Shown here: positions 1 through 12,000 of the stretch, piece by piece
How the letters are laid out: every line of letters begins with the position of its first letter
Position numbering within the stretch: position 1 is the stretch's first letter
Source: Odontocerum albicorne
Lineage: Eukaryota; Arthropoda; Insecta; Trichoptera; Odontoceridae
Reading direction: 5' to 3'
Length of the DNA stretch: 64,000 bases
Assembly (NCBI GenBank): GCA_949825065.1
Contig: OX463866.1
Location: 1,441,001-1,505,000 of the forward strand
Made by a program: the position numbers and the translations under genes
Notes under the pieces: generated by a model
Told to the model about the DNA's origin: nothing
Seen by the model: only the letters and a program-made list of their open reading frames with translations
The model's database searches: none

Positions 1-618
1 AAGTTATAGGCATTTCTTTGAAAATTGTGAAAGTAGCTGCTACCCTGAGCCAAATGTTTATATGCCTGCGACTACAAATTGCCATATTTTATGATTTTAA
101 TGGTTGTATCGCAATCCTAGATACTCGTGACCCTGCTATTAGTCGGAGTCTGATATAAAACAAAAAAAAATCTGCACGTTTGAAAAAAATATTGTTTTTG
201 TCCGATCATAAAAATTGATATTTTTTATCAGCTAACTTGAACTCATACTGTAAAAATTCTGTACTACGCTAACCTGGCAAGTGTCATCAAAAGATGGCCT
301 GTTTAGTCAGGATTTCAAAATGGTACAATACATACCTACTACTCTTTTAAAATAATTTTAAAAAAATAAATGACTGTATTTAATGATGACAGTTTTCAAT
401 GTAGCGTCTCTGCTTGTCTCATATTAACTAATGTCGAATGGTGACTATCTGTCATAGTTTTCACGACTCTAGTTCATGTCAAATGGTGACAATAGCTGTC
501 TTACTCTAACTCGTTCATGCGCTGTATCGTTTGTCTCGCTTTGATTACTGAAGAGTGTTGTCATTGTACAGTAATTAATTTTTTTAAATTATTTTTAAAG
601 GAGTATTAGGTATGTATT

Positions 619-1593
619 TTATTTACACAATGAACCATTTTACACAATGAATGGACTGCGTCAAGGAGACGCACTAGCTTGTCTGCTTTTTAATATGGCT
701 CTAGAGAAGTGTGTAAGAGAATCCGGAGTACAGACAAATGGGTCAATTTTCTACAAATCAAGCCAAATACTGGGCTACGCGGATGATATTGACATTATTG
801 GTAGATCCCCACAAGCAATGATGGAGACATTTGTTCAGTTGGAGAGGGCCGCAAACAGAATGGGACTTCGCATCAACTCCGATAAGACCAAATATATGAT
901 AGCCACTAAAGCACCCCGTAATAACCAGACACCTACCACGATTAATATAAGTTCTCATACAATAGAACGTGTAAACACCTTCACCTACCTGGGATCCATA
1001 GTGACAAGTGTTAATGATGCATCTATCGAGATTAAACGTCGAATATTCATGGCAAATAGATGCTTCTTTGGTCTGAGAAAACACCTTATATCTCGGTTGT
1101 TGTCCAGAAGAACAAAACTTACCATTTACAAGACACTGCTACGACCTGTCCTCACATATGGGTCTGAATGCTGGGTATTGAGTAAGAAGAGCGAATCTTC
1201 CCTTCTAATATTTGAAAGAAAAATACTCAGAAAAATATTCGGACCCATACAGGAAAATGGATCTTGGAGAGTGAGATATAATGAGGAGTTATACAGCATA
1301 TACAAAGAGCCCAACATCATAAAATACATCAAAATTGGGAGGCTACGTTGGGCGGGGCATGTAGCAAGAATGGGAGAAGAGGAAATGCCTAACAAAGTAC
1401 TCTTCTCCAAGCCCCAAGGAAGACGTAGCGTGGGTAGACCGAGGCTTAGGTGGATGGATGGGGTGCAGAATGATGCAAACGTGATTGGCATCAGGGGCTG
1501 GAGGAGTGCATCCCAGGATAGGGGGGAATGGCAGCGACTGCTGGAGGAGGCCGGGGCCCACAATGGGCTGTAGTGCCATTGATGATGATGATG
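619..1593 (+). mobile_element. 5'-truncated non-LTR retroelement (RTE-like)
   Basis: Flanked by a perfect 14-bp target duplication attaggtatgtatt at 605-618 and 1594-1607. The 3' end is a short (GAT)n tail, as in RTE-type elements. The body is the C-terminal part of a reverse transcriptase. Truncated at its 5' end just before the NGLRQGD block. Confidence 0.8.
647..1573 (+). pseudogene. Reverse transcriptase C-terminal half, open
   Basis: 308 codons without a stop. It starts at the palm motif NGLRQGDALACLLFN, carries the catalytic GYADD at residues 43-47, then the thumb (LRPVLTYGSECW) and the C-terminal RLRWAGHVARM...GRPRLRW block typical of arthropod RTE-like LINEs. The upstream fingers and the endonuclease are missing, so it cannot be autonomous. 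Confidence 0.85.
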
Positions 1594-1904
1594 ATTAGGT
1601 ATGTATTGTACCATTCTGAGATCCTGACTAAACAGGCCATCTTTTGATGTAACTTGTCAGGTTAGCGTAGTACATTATTTTTACAGTACGATGAGTTCAA
1701 GTTAGCTGATAAAAAAATAAAAAATTCTATGATCGGACAAAAACAATTATTTTTTCGAATGTGCAGATTTTTTTTTGAACAGCTGGTAAACGCGTTTGTT
1801 CTTAAGGTCTCACCGCTGCTTGCTGAAGTATCCTACCGCTCCGAACATTTACCGTTATATATAACAAGTCTGACAGTGTCAGCTCGGATATAATTCAGTC
1901 TTAG

Positions 1905-1955
1905 TTGAGTTCCCCTGATGATGAGTTGAAAACATTGAAACCGGTAGGGTCATAC
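1905..1955 (+). ncRNA. Hammerhead-ribozyme-like relic
   Basis: CTGATGA at 1915-1921, GAAAC at 1937-1941, then CGGTA, with CCC/GGG able to form the base of stem I (1912-1914 with 1947-1949). Stem II is poor, so this is probably a decayed copy of the motif seen at 17216, 25941, 46141 and 46376. Confidence 0.4.
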
Positions 1956-2008
1956 CACCATTATCTTCAGTGGGAAAAAGTGTTGTAATAAGCGAGTTAC
2001 ACAATATT

Positions 2009-2180
2009 AATAATAATAATAAAAGGACAATTTATATAGTGCCGTTTAGAGAGCAGACTCTCCTCAAGGGCGCTCTAATTCATGATTCGAACCCACTATT
2101 ATTGACAGATAAAATACATACATACCATTTTCATGTCGGGGTAGATAGAAAGGACAGAGTGCCATACTTTCCTATCTCAA
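2009..2180 (+). repeat. Dispersed repeat A
   Basis: A block starting with an (AAT)n run, then aaaggacaatttatatagtg and ccgtttagag. It recurs inverted at about 12440-12660 and direct at 28335-28445. A diverged version occurs near 56246 and 60165. It lies beside LINE C-terminal remnants, so it may be LINE 3' UTR. Confidence 0.6.
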
Positions 2181-2189
2181 CACACCTTC

Positions 2190-2700
2190 TTAGCCTCTTC
2201 TATATCCATACACCTTCTCATACAACTTCGATGATTCCTCTGACTTTCTAAATTTACTTGTAAGAATATCATTCACTTGATCCAACCATACTTTCATTGG
2301 TCTCCCTCTCTCACGTCTTCCACTCACATTTTCATTATATATCTGTTTTGCTAGTGTTTCTCCATTCATTCGTTCCACACGCCCAAACCATCTCAGCGTA
2401 CTCTTCTTCATCTTACTCAACACATCACCCTTAAGTTCACATTCATCCATTATCACTTCATTCCGTGTTCCGTCATAGACAGTTACCCCATGTATTCTTC
2501 TCAGAGCACACATTTTATCGGCTCCTCTCTTTTTCCCCGTCCATGTTTAACTCCCATACATTAAAGTTGGCACCAGAATACTATTCTGGACTATCGCTTA
2601 TCGCTATCATCCCTTATAGCTTCATTCCATATTCTATCATACTTTGTCACTCCGTGTATTCTTCTCAATGCACGCAGTTCTTCAGCATTTATTGCCATAG
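2190..2700 (-). pseudogene. LINE reverse transcriptase C-terminal remnant
   Basis: The minus strand reads MCALRRIHGVTVYDGTRNEV, then LRWFGRVERMNGETLAKQIY and GRPMKVWLDQVNDIL, the usual end of an RTE-like ORF. Degenerate beyond about 2590. Confidence 0.7.
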
Positions 2701-2739
2701 ATTAGGTACTTGTCAGCATCTGCATATGTTCACAAAAAC

Positions 2740-2860
2740 ATATTTGATAAGAAAGCAGACTACTTAGTGCAGGAAGACGAACTACCAAGAAACCTTACGT
2801 GTAAATCTACCGATATGTGATAGTAACACATCCGGCATTAGGTGGAGTGTACTGTATGTG
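2740..2860 (+). repeat. Dispersed repeat B
   Basis: Contains cgatatgtgatagtaacaca and ggtggagtgt. Similar blocks lie at 28530-28660 and 28755-28870, and inverted at about 62765-62830. Identity unknown. Confidence 0.55.
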
Positions 2861-2966
2861 TGTAGTGTTCATATAAAATCCCCCCTAAAAGGGTTGTCTT
2901 TAAGAGTTCGCCAAAGCTGCATAGTTTAATTGAATAAATTGTAACATAAGGGTCGGTGGCTCTCAC

Positions 2967-3075
2967 CTGACTAGAAGTATAAGTGCAAGCACATCACAGA
3001 ATATCAACATGTAAAACACCTTGGCCCAGCCCTGCGAGGAGACCAGTGCAGCCAGAGTAGGGCCTATTGCCGCTC
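2967..3075 (-). CDS. SLC37-like exon: TM11-12
   Basis: 109 nt, acceptor gtattcttccag, donor gtcag|gtgagag. It encodes GAAIGPTLAALVSSQGWAKV and FYMLIFCDVLALILLVR, the last two helices. It ends two bases into a codon, so at least one more exon lies downstream, toward or beyond the low-coordinate edge. A 29-bp tandem array starts about 50 bp upstream of the acceptor. Confidence 0.9.
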
Positions 3076-6000
3076 CTGGAAGAATACAGAAGAGTTAGAA
3101 ACTGAAAAAATCTGTTTATCCACGTACAATAAATAAGTTGTTTCAATATACAATAAATTTGTTGTTTCAATACCGTATCCAATAAATAAGTTGTTTCAAT
3201 ACCGCATCCAATAAATAAGTTGTTTCAATACTGCGTCCAATAAATAAGTTGTTTCAATACCGTATCCAATAAATAAATTGGTTCAATACCGTATCCAATA
3301 AATAAGTTGTTTCAATACCACATACTTTGTTGTTTCAATACCGCATCCAATAAATAAGTTGTTTCAATACCACATACAATAAGTTAGCTATTTCAATACC
3401 ACGTTGTTTCAATATATTCTCATTATAAAACTGAGTAGTTTGCAACAATTCGATATCAAACGTGAGACATGGTTAACGAACGTGAGTCCGACATCAAAGG
3501 TTACGCCCAAATCTTTGAATGTAGAAACTCTGTTTAGTGCCACTCCCTGTATAGTATACTGATGGTGGATTGGTGAAAACGATCGACTATAAGATACACA
3601 GACACATGTATTAATGTTGAACAGAAGATGATTTAGCTCACTCCAGGAGACTAGGGAGTTTAGGTCCTGTTGTAACTGTGCAGTCGTGAAGTGAATTTAA
3701 ATTGTCCAAGAAAATTTTCAAGTCGTCAGCAAACAATAAACATGTATTTTACATGCCAATATCATCTGAGAGTGCTCTTTTCCATCATAATCAACACAGT
3801 AATGACGAATTGCCAACCAAATTATAGATATTAACAGCATCCATGCTGCCTGGCTATAATGATAATACTGCCCAATAGTGCAGCGAGTGCTGTGACATTG
3901 AACCAGTGTATGAGACGTCTGGACAAGTTCCTACACACAAACCCAGGAGTGGTGTTCTGTTCCCTTTGCTTTTCCCTTGCTGTCTCTCCATGAACATATG
4001 ACAGGTAAACTTGATATAGATATTAACAGCATTCATGCTGCCTGGCTATAATGATAATACTGCCCAATAGTGCAGCGAGTGCTGTGACATTGAACCAGTG
4101 TATGAGACGTCTGGACAAGTTCCTACACACAAACCCAGGAGTGCTGTTCTGTTCCCTTTGCTTTTCCCTTGCTGTCTCTCCATAAACATATGACAGGTAA
4201 ACTTGATATAGATATTAACAGCATCCATGCTTCCTGGCTATAATGATAATACTGCCCAATAGTGTAGTGAGTGCTGTGACACTGAACCAGTGTATGAGAC
4301 GTCTGGACAAGTTCCTACACACAAACCCAGGAGTGCTGTTCTGTTCCCTTTGCTTTTCCCTTGCTGTCTCTCCATAAACATATGACAGGTAAACTTGATA
4401 TAGATATTAACAGCATCCATGCTTCCTGGCTATAATGATAATACTGCCCAATAGTGTAGTGAGTGCTGTGACACTGAACCAGTGTATGAGACGTCTGGAC
4501 AAGTTCCTACACACAAACCCAGGAGTGCTGTTCTGTTCCCTTTGCTTTTCCCTTGCTGTCTCTCCATAAACATATGACAGGTAAACTTGATATAGATATT
4601 AACAGCATCCATGCTGCCTGACTATAATGATAACACTGCCCAATAGTGTAGTGAGTGCTGTGACATTGAACCAGTGTATGAGACGTCTGGACAAGTTCCT
4701 ACACACAAACCCAGGAGTGGTGTTCTGTTCCCTTTGCTTTTCCCTTGCTGTCTCTCCATAAACATATGATAGGTAAACTTGATATAGATATTAACAGCAT
4801 CCATGCTGCCTGACTATAATGATAACACTGCCCAATAGTGTAGTGAGTGCTGTGACATTGAACCAGTGTATGAGACGTCTGGACAAGTTCCTACACACAA
4901 ACCCAGGAGTGGTGTTCTGTTCCCTTTGCTTTTCCCTTGCTGTCTCTCCATAAACATATGATAGGTAAACTTGATATAGATATTAACAGCATCCATGCTT
5001 CCTGGCTATAATGATAATACTGCCCAATAGTGTAGTGAGTGCTGTGACATTGAACCAGTGTATGAGACGTCTGGACAAGTTCCTACACACAAACCCAGGA
5101 GTGGTGTTCTGTTCCCTTTGCTTTTCCCTTGCTGTCTCTCCATAAACATATGATAGGTAAACTTGATATAGATATTAACAGCATCCATGCTGCCTGACTA
5201 TAATGATAACACTGCCCAATAGTGTAGTGAGTGCTGTGACATTGAACCAGTGTATGAGACGTCTGGACAAGTTCCTACACACAAACCCAGGAGTGGTGTT
5301 CTGTTCCCTTTGCTTTTCCCTTGCTGTCTCTCCATAAACATATGACAGGTAAACTTGATATAGATATTAACAGCATCCATGCTTCCTGGCTATAATGATA
5401 ATACTGCCCAATAGTGTAGTGAGTGCTGTGACATTGAACCAGTGTATGAGACGTCTGGACAAGTTCCTACACACAAACCCAGGAGTGGTGTTCTGTTCCC
5501 TTTGCTTTTCCCTTGCTGTCTCTCCATAAACATATGATAGGTAAACTTGATATAGATATTAACAGCATCCATGCTGCCTGACTATAATGATAACACTGCC
5601 CAATAGTGTAGTGAGTGCTGTGACATTGAACCAGTGTATGAGACGTCTGGACAAGTTCCTACACACAAACCCAGGAGTGGTGTTCTGTTCCCTTTGCTTT
5701 TCCCTTGCTGTCTCTCCATAAACATATGATAGGTAAACTTGATATAGATATTAACAGCATCCATGCTGCCTGACTATAATGATAACACTGCCCAATAGTG
5801 TAGTGAGTGCTGTGACATTGAACCAGTGTATGAGACGTCTGGACAAGTTCCTACACACAAACCCAGGAGTGGTGTTCTGTTCCCTTTGCTTTTCCCTTGC
5901 TGTCTCTCCATAAACATATGACAGGTAAACTTGATATAGATATTAACAGCATCCATGCTGCCTGACTATAATGATAACACTGCCCAATAGTGTAGTGAGT

Positions 6001-9000
6001 GCTGTGACATTGAACCAGTGTATGAGACGTCTGGACAAGTTCCTACACACAAACCCAGGAGTGGTGTTCTGTTCCCTTTGCTTTTCCCTTGCTGTCTCTC
6101 CATAAACATATGACAGGTAAACTTGATATAGATATTAACAGCATCCATGCTTCCTGGCTATAATGATAATACTGCCCAATAGTCTAGTGAGTGCTGTGAC
6201 ACTGAACCAGTGTATGAGACGTCTGGACAAGTTCCTACACACAAACCCAGGAGTGCTGTTCTGTTCCCTTTACTTTTCCCTTGCTGTCTCTCCATGAACA
6301 CATGACAGGTAAACTTGACATAGATATTAACAGTATTAATGGTGTCTACCTATAATGATAATAATAATAATTCCCCATCGTAAATGACTCACCTATACTT
6401 CCGGTGCCATCAATGATGGCCGTTACTGTAGCCAAAGCTTTGGAATTGCCCTCCAAAGAGCTGTGAGTTCCTGTAAAAAATAAGAAAAACATTTATCCAT
6501 TGAAGTAAACCAACAGAATCGATTGCAAATGCTACTGAAGATATTACCCTTAATTAATCTCTCGGTTCATGACAACCATCCCCTCAGTACCATCCCTGTT
6601 ATATCTTCAAAATACTGGTACGGCAGCAAAACAAATGATAAATATTATATCACACTGGCTAAGTTTTTAGAAGAACATCTATATTGCACGTGCTGTACAC
6701 ATTGTTCATAAGAAGTGTACAGTGGTACCTTGGGTTACGAACTTAATTCGTTCTTTGATTCCGTTCGCGAGCCGAAATGTTCGTAAACCGTAACAATTTT
6801 TCCTATTGAAATTAATGTAAATACAATTAATCCATTCGCCCGCCCCAGAAACATATTGTTTGTTGACTTTTTTCATGACTCTAGCCAGAGAGCAAGTTGG
6901 ATAAACCCGCCACATGCAGTATGTTTAACACGTACACAAAATAATTCTCTTTAACTGCATAATGGATAATATCACTACAGAGGTTGCATCTCTCAAGTTG
7001 GGGTACACTCTTGGTAAGGAAGCTGTGGGAATTCTCTGTTATGCTGACGACGCTACACTCATAGCTGAAAATAAAAATGACTTTACAGAGAATGCTCACA
7101 AAATTCGATGAATCCTGCTCAAAGTACAGTACGATTATCTCCGTAGCAAAAACCAAGTGTATGACATTCTCCAAAGACCCACTAGAGTGCAGAATCTTAG
7201 TACGTGACGGGCCAATTGAACAAGCAACCCAGTTCAGATATCTCGGCAGTGAACTGCTCAGCTCTCATGACCTCCGCAGAGAAGTAAGGCCTCAGGTAGA
7301 TAAAGCTGCAGTTGTGGCGGGCTGCCTGAGAGATGTCATATGGAGGAATAAAGATATGAGAACGGATAGCGAGGTACGCATTTATAAGAGCTGTGTGCGA
7401 CCTATCTTCACATATGGCATCGAAGCGAGGGCGGACACTGTCAGGACAAAAAGTATGCTAAGGACAACGGAAATGAGAATTGCTGGGAAGACTTTGCGTG
7501 ATCGTGTAAGGAACACCACAATCCGAGAGGTCTGTGAGGTCCAAGATGTGGTCAGATGGGGACGACAGCGTCGACGATACTGGTACCAACATGTACAGAG
7601 AATGAATTCCACAAGAATTTCATACATAGCTCTGCATGGGGTGCCGGATGGACGGCGTCCGCCAGGGAGACCCCCGAAACGATGGAGAGATAGCTGGAAC
7701 TCAGCATCACAGGAGGACAATCCTGCAGTAACAGACTCTTGAGTCTATAGAAAGTCTAAGAAGAAGAAGACAAAGTAATGAAAATAAATAAAGGGCAACT
7801 CACCGAGCTCGGCGCTGACGGCAGTGGTGATGAGGGCGTACGGCCCATTGACCAGCAGTCCCACCACAAGCAGCAGGAAGATGTTCATGGCCAGGTTGAT
7901 GGTGCCAAACCACTCGTAGATCATCATCTGTAATCATAGTGTATTATAGTTAACATATCATTTATACACGAAACCAATTCTTATTAGATTAGTGTATTTT
8001 TCGGCGTCCAATGAATTTCTTCGTTGCGTTTCTTCTTTCTTCGTGGAATTTTTCCATTTATAGATCGATTATTCAATTTTAGAAGTTTAAGGAGATATTC
8101 TATTCTAGAGGCGTGAATTTCGGGCGTATTTTCAGACTAAATTTAAAAAAAAAAGAAAAAATATTTTTCCTATACATTTATTTACAGTTTGTTTATTGAT
8201 GATTTGGGAATGTACAAAAGAAATTTTGAAAAAAGAAAATCAAAATTCAAGATGTCATTAGCTGTTATATCTGGTCGACATGATTGGAACCCTTTCGTAA
8301 ATCTGAAACAAAATTCATACACAGTTTCTTGATAAGAAATAATGTCGTTATAGTTGGTACCAAAAAAAATTCGTAAAATGGCGGCTGTCTGAAATAAATT
8401 TCTTTACCCCTGTTTTCAAATTTTTTAATATTTTAAAAGTAGTAAAAAACATTGTTTTGAATTTTCCAATGTAGGAACGATAGAGAAATATCTATCAAAG
8501 TTTCATAACTAATTTGAAGGCAATCGGTTGTATACAACTTGAGATTTTATGTCGACCAGGTCGAAAAAAAGTAGTTTCGAGAAAAACGCGTTTAAAGTTT
8601 TGGGATTATTGTCTGGGTCATTCCGGTGCGGCGTAATTCCTGCCTCATTTATGGCTACTCGTATAACTTCGTAAATAATGAGAATTCTAGAATTTCCTTT
8701 TGAGAACATATTCTTAAAGGTCTCGATCAATAAGTCCCGGGACTAACTACTAAAACAACATTTGTTTGCCAAAATTATTATTTATTCATCAACATAGTCT
8801 CCTTCATAGCGATACATTCATTCCAACACTTTCCTAACTTTTCTATGCCAGCCATGTAGAACGATTTATCTATGGTTTCAAAATAGGCGTTAGTTTCGGC
8901 AATCACTTCTTCATTGGAGCTAAATCTCTTTCCCTGAAGCATCTTTTTAAGGTCTGCGAACAGCCAATAGTCGCTGGGGGGCAAATCTGGAGAATACGGT

Positions 9001-12000
9001 GGGTGCGGAAGCAATTCGAAGTTTAACTCATGCAATTTGGCCATCGTTACCATCGACTTGTGACACGGTGCATTGTCCTGATGAAAGAGAACTTTTTTCT
9101 TCTTCATATGGGGCCGTTTTTTTGGAATTTCTGCCTTCATACGCTCTAATAATGCTATTTTCGCTATTGATGGTTTTTCCCTTTTCCAAAATATGGAGGC
9201 CATAATCTTCCCGGCCGACTGTTGAGTTTTTGGTCGCTTCGGACGACTTTCACCGGCTGCTCTCCACTCAGCTGACTGCCGATTTGATTCCGGAGTAGAG
9301 TGGTGGATCCAAGTTTCAGCCATTGTTACATACCGAAGCAAAAACTCCTGTTTATTTCGCGTAAACAGTGCCAAACAGCGGTCTGAATCATTGATGCGTT
9401 GTTGTTTCTGTTCCATTGTGAGCAAATGCGGCACCCATTTCGAAAAAAGGTTTTTCATGACTAAATGTTTATGCAAAATAGTGTAAACACTTCCAAATGA
9501 TATCTTCAGGATGTCAGCTATCTCACGTAACTTTACTTTGCGATTTTCCATCACGATTTTGAGGGGTTTTTTTATGTTTTCTGGTGTAATTGCCTCATTT
9601 GGACGACCAGAGCGTTCAGCGTCATTTGTGTCTGTACGACCGCGTTTGAAATCAGCATACCACCGACAAATGGTTGTTTTCAACAGAGCAGAGCCCGGAT
9701 AACACTTTTTAAGCCATCGCTGAGTTTGAACGGTATTTTTCCCCATTAAAAAGCAATGTTTCATCAACACACGAAATTCGGTTTTTTCCATTGTTTTGAA
9801 AATAGCAAAAGTAGCATCACTAAAACCACTGTAACTCAATGACACAATGTCGGAATGTCATGAAAGTTTGACACGTAACTTCTAAAAGTTGGTACTAACT
9901 GATAATGGTATGGATTTGTTATTAGAGGCGCCATCTGTTGGTTAGTCCCGGGACTTATTGATGGATGTGTTATAATTCAAAATGTTTCGAAAGCTTAAAA
10001 TGTACTTTGTTATAACTTAAAGTTTCCTAGAATTTAGTATCACTCCATCCACTATTATTTTAAAACTTTATTATTTGGCATTGTAATTATGTAATTATGA
10101 TACTAATATTAATATATTAAATAATCTTACATACAATAATAATTGTATTTCTATGTGCTATAATCTAATTAAAGCTGACCAACATTTTTACTTTATAATA
10201 CTTGTACTTATATTTATTTTTTAATCTTGAAAAATTCCATTATTGTTATTTAATGTTTCCTAGAATCTGCCATGCCTAAACAATTAATATGTTAAATAAA
10301 CTTACTTTCATTTTATTTTTATGTGCGTTACAATTTAAGCTGACAGCATTTTTAATTTAAAAAATGTGCGTGTTCATTTCAATGTTTGAATATAAAATAT
10401 AATTTTTTATATTTTTTTGCTTTTTCACTTCATTAAAAAAATAAAGTGACAAGTTTTTGTAAACGCACTGTTACTCACACTATTGCAAAATGATTATTCT
10501 GGCTGAACGATCTATACCACGTGCAGATGAGGTCGAATTCTGGGCTAAGATGCTGTTATAGCCCCATTACGCCCAATCGTATTCAGAAAGAAAAAAAGAA
10601 AAACACGTACCATAGGGGCGGCTAACAGCAGCATGACTGCGCAGGTAGTGGCTGACATTCCGGTCCAGTCACAGACCATCCCCGCCAGGATGGCTCCCAC
10701 GATTCCGCCCACGTCGAAGCACGTGGACAGGTCTGCCGATGTCTTTGGACTGTACGAGGCTGCAATGTGATAGGATATACTCGTTAGTATTATACTGAGG
10801 AAGGAGCTTCAAGAAATGATTAGGGATGAAGGTGTACTTAAGGCTGATGTGTTGAGTAAGATGAATAACAGTCAGAGATGGTTTGGGCGTGTGGAACGAA
10901 TGAATGTAGAAACAGTAACAAAACAGATATATCGATCGTCCAGTTCATTACTCGGACAACTCCAAATAACCTGTTTTGAGATAATGAGAAAAGCAATATT
11001 ATAAGCGTCACCATAAATCATATACAGTGGAACCTCTCATAACGAGAATAATTCGTTCCAGAATCTTACTCGTTATGTGAAACACTCGTTAAGCGAAACA
11101 ATTTTTCCCATATAAATCAATGTAAAATACGATAATGCGTTCCATGCCGAAAAAAATACTCAATTTTTTTTTATTTTTAACGTTTATTCAAATAAAATTA
11201 CATACTTATAAATTGTTAAGGAGCGTAACAACCCGGAATGCGATTTCGATTTGCAAAAAACAATAAAAAAATCGAAATAACTAGTTTTTTATTTATGAAT
11301 TTATGACAAAAAATTAATTCTTTTTTACTAGAAGTAAAATCCGGTAACCCTCAGAATCTACGAGCTTCTTATAGTCGCTGATGAAGTTCTCCGCTGCCTT
11401 TGTGTCAGAGCTTGCTGCTTCACCGTGCCTCACAACGCTGTGAATGCCGGTTCTTCTCTTAAATTTCTCGAACCATCCATGACTTCCCTTAAATTGTACT
11501 TCTTTTTCGGCAGTTGATGATCCTGGCGTCTTCTTAACGAGGTCGGCGAAAATAACTTTCGCCTTCTCACAAATGATGTTTTCGTTAATAGTATCGCCTT
11601 GCAATTACTTTTCGTTTATCCATATGAGAAGCAACATTCCAACATCATCAAGAATAGGTAACCGTTTCGTAGGCATTCTTGACACTCCCTTTGAAGCATC
11701 TATCTTCTTAATTTTGTCCTTGTTCTTGAGGATAGAGCAAATCGTTGATGTAGACCGATTGTATGTGCGCACTAGATCAGCCACGCTCACACCTCGTTCT
11801 CGCTTCTCAATGATTTTACGTTTCATTTCTACAGTTACTTTTATTCTCTTATGGCTTTTTCTTCAGGGACATTTTTGCAAGGGTTATTAAACTACACAAA
11901 AAAAATTACAAATGATGTCTGAACACAAGTTTGGAAAAATGTGTGATCACATGTGACACTAACGCGCTAGCGGAACGAATGCTAACCAGAGACTGACGCA

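Larger units (their letters stand above)
162..1776. mobile_element. Foldback/MITE with about 170-bp inverted arms, interrupted by a retroelement
   Basis: The segment 162-374 is the near-complete reverse complement of 566-618 joined to 1608-1776 (both outer ends read aaaaaaaaatctgcac inward). No transposase is visible. The right arm is split by the reverse-transcriptase insertion at 619-1593. Confidence 0.75.

Noticed and set aside
1..50. Final SLC37 exon at the window edge on the minus strand (ag|ggtagcagct..., reading RVAATFTIFKEM)
   Set aside because: The frame fits, but the acceptor has a poor pyrimidine tract and the peptide does not resemble the family C-terminus.
758..1614. Minus-strand frames opposite the RT at 647-1573
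   Set aside because: Shadows of the reverse transcriptase frame, which has clear motifs on the plus strand.
3854..6148. Twelve 60-codon open frames on the minus strand, one per 192-bp unit
   Set aside because: They repeat exactly with the satellite period and have no domain or splice context; they are a by-product of a young array.
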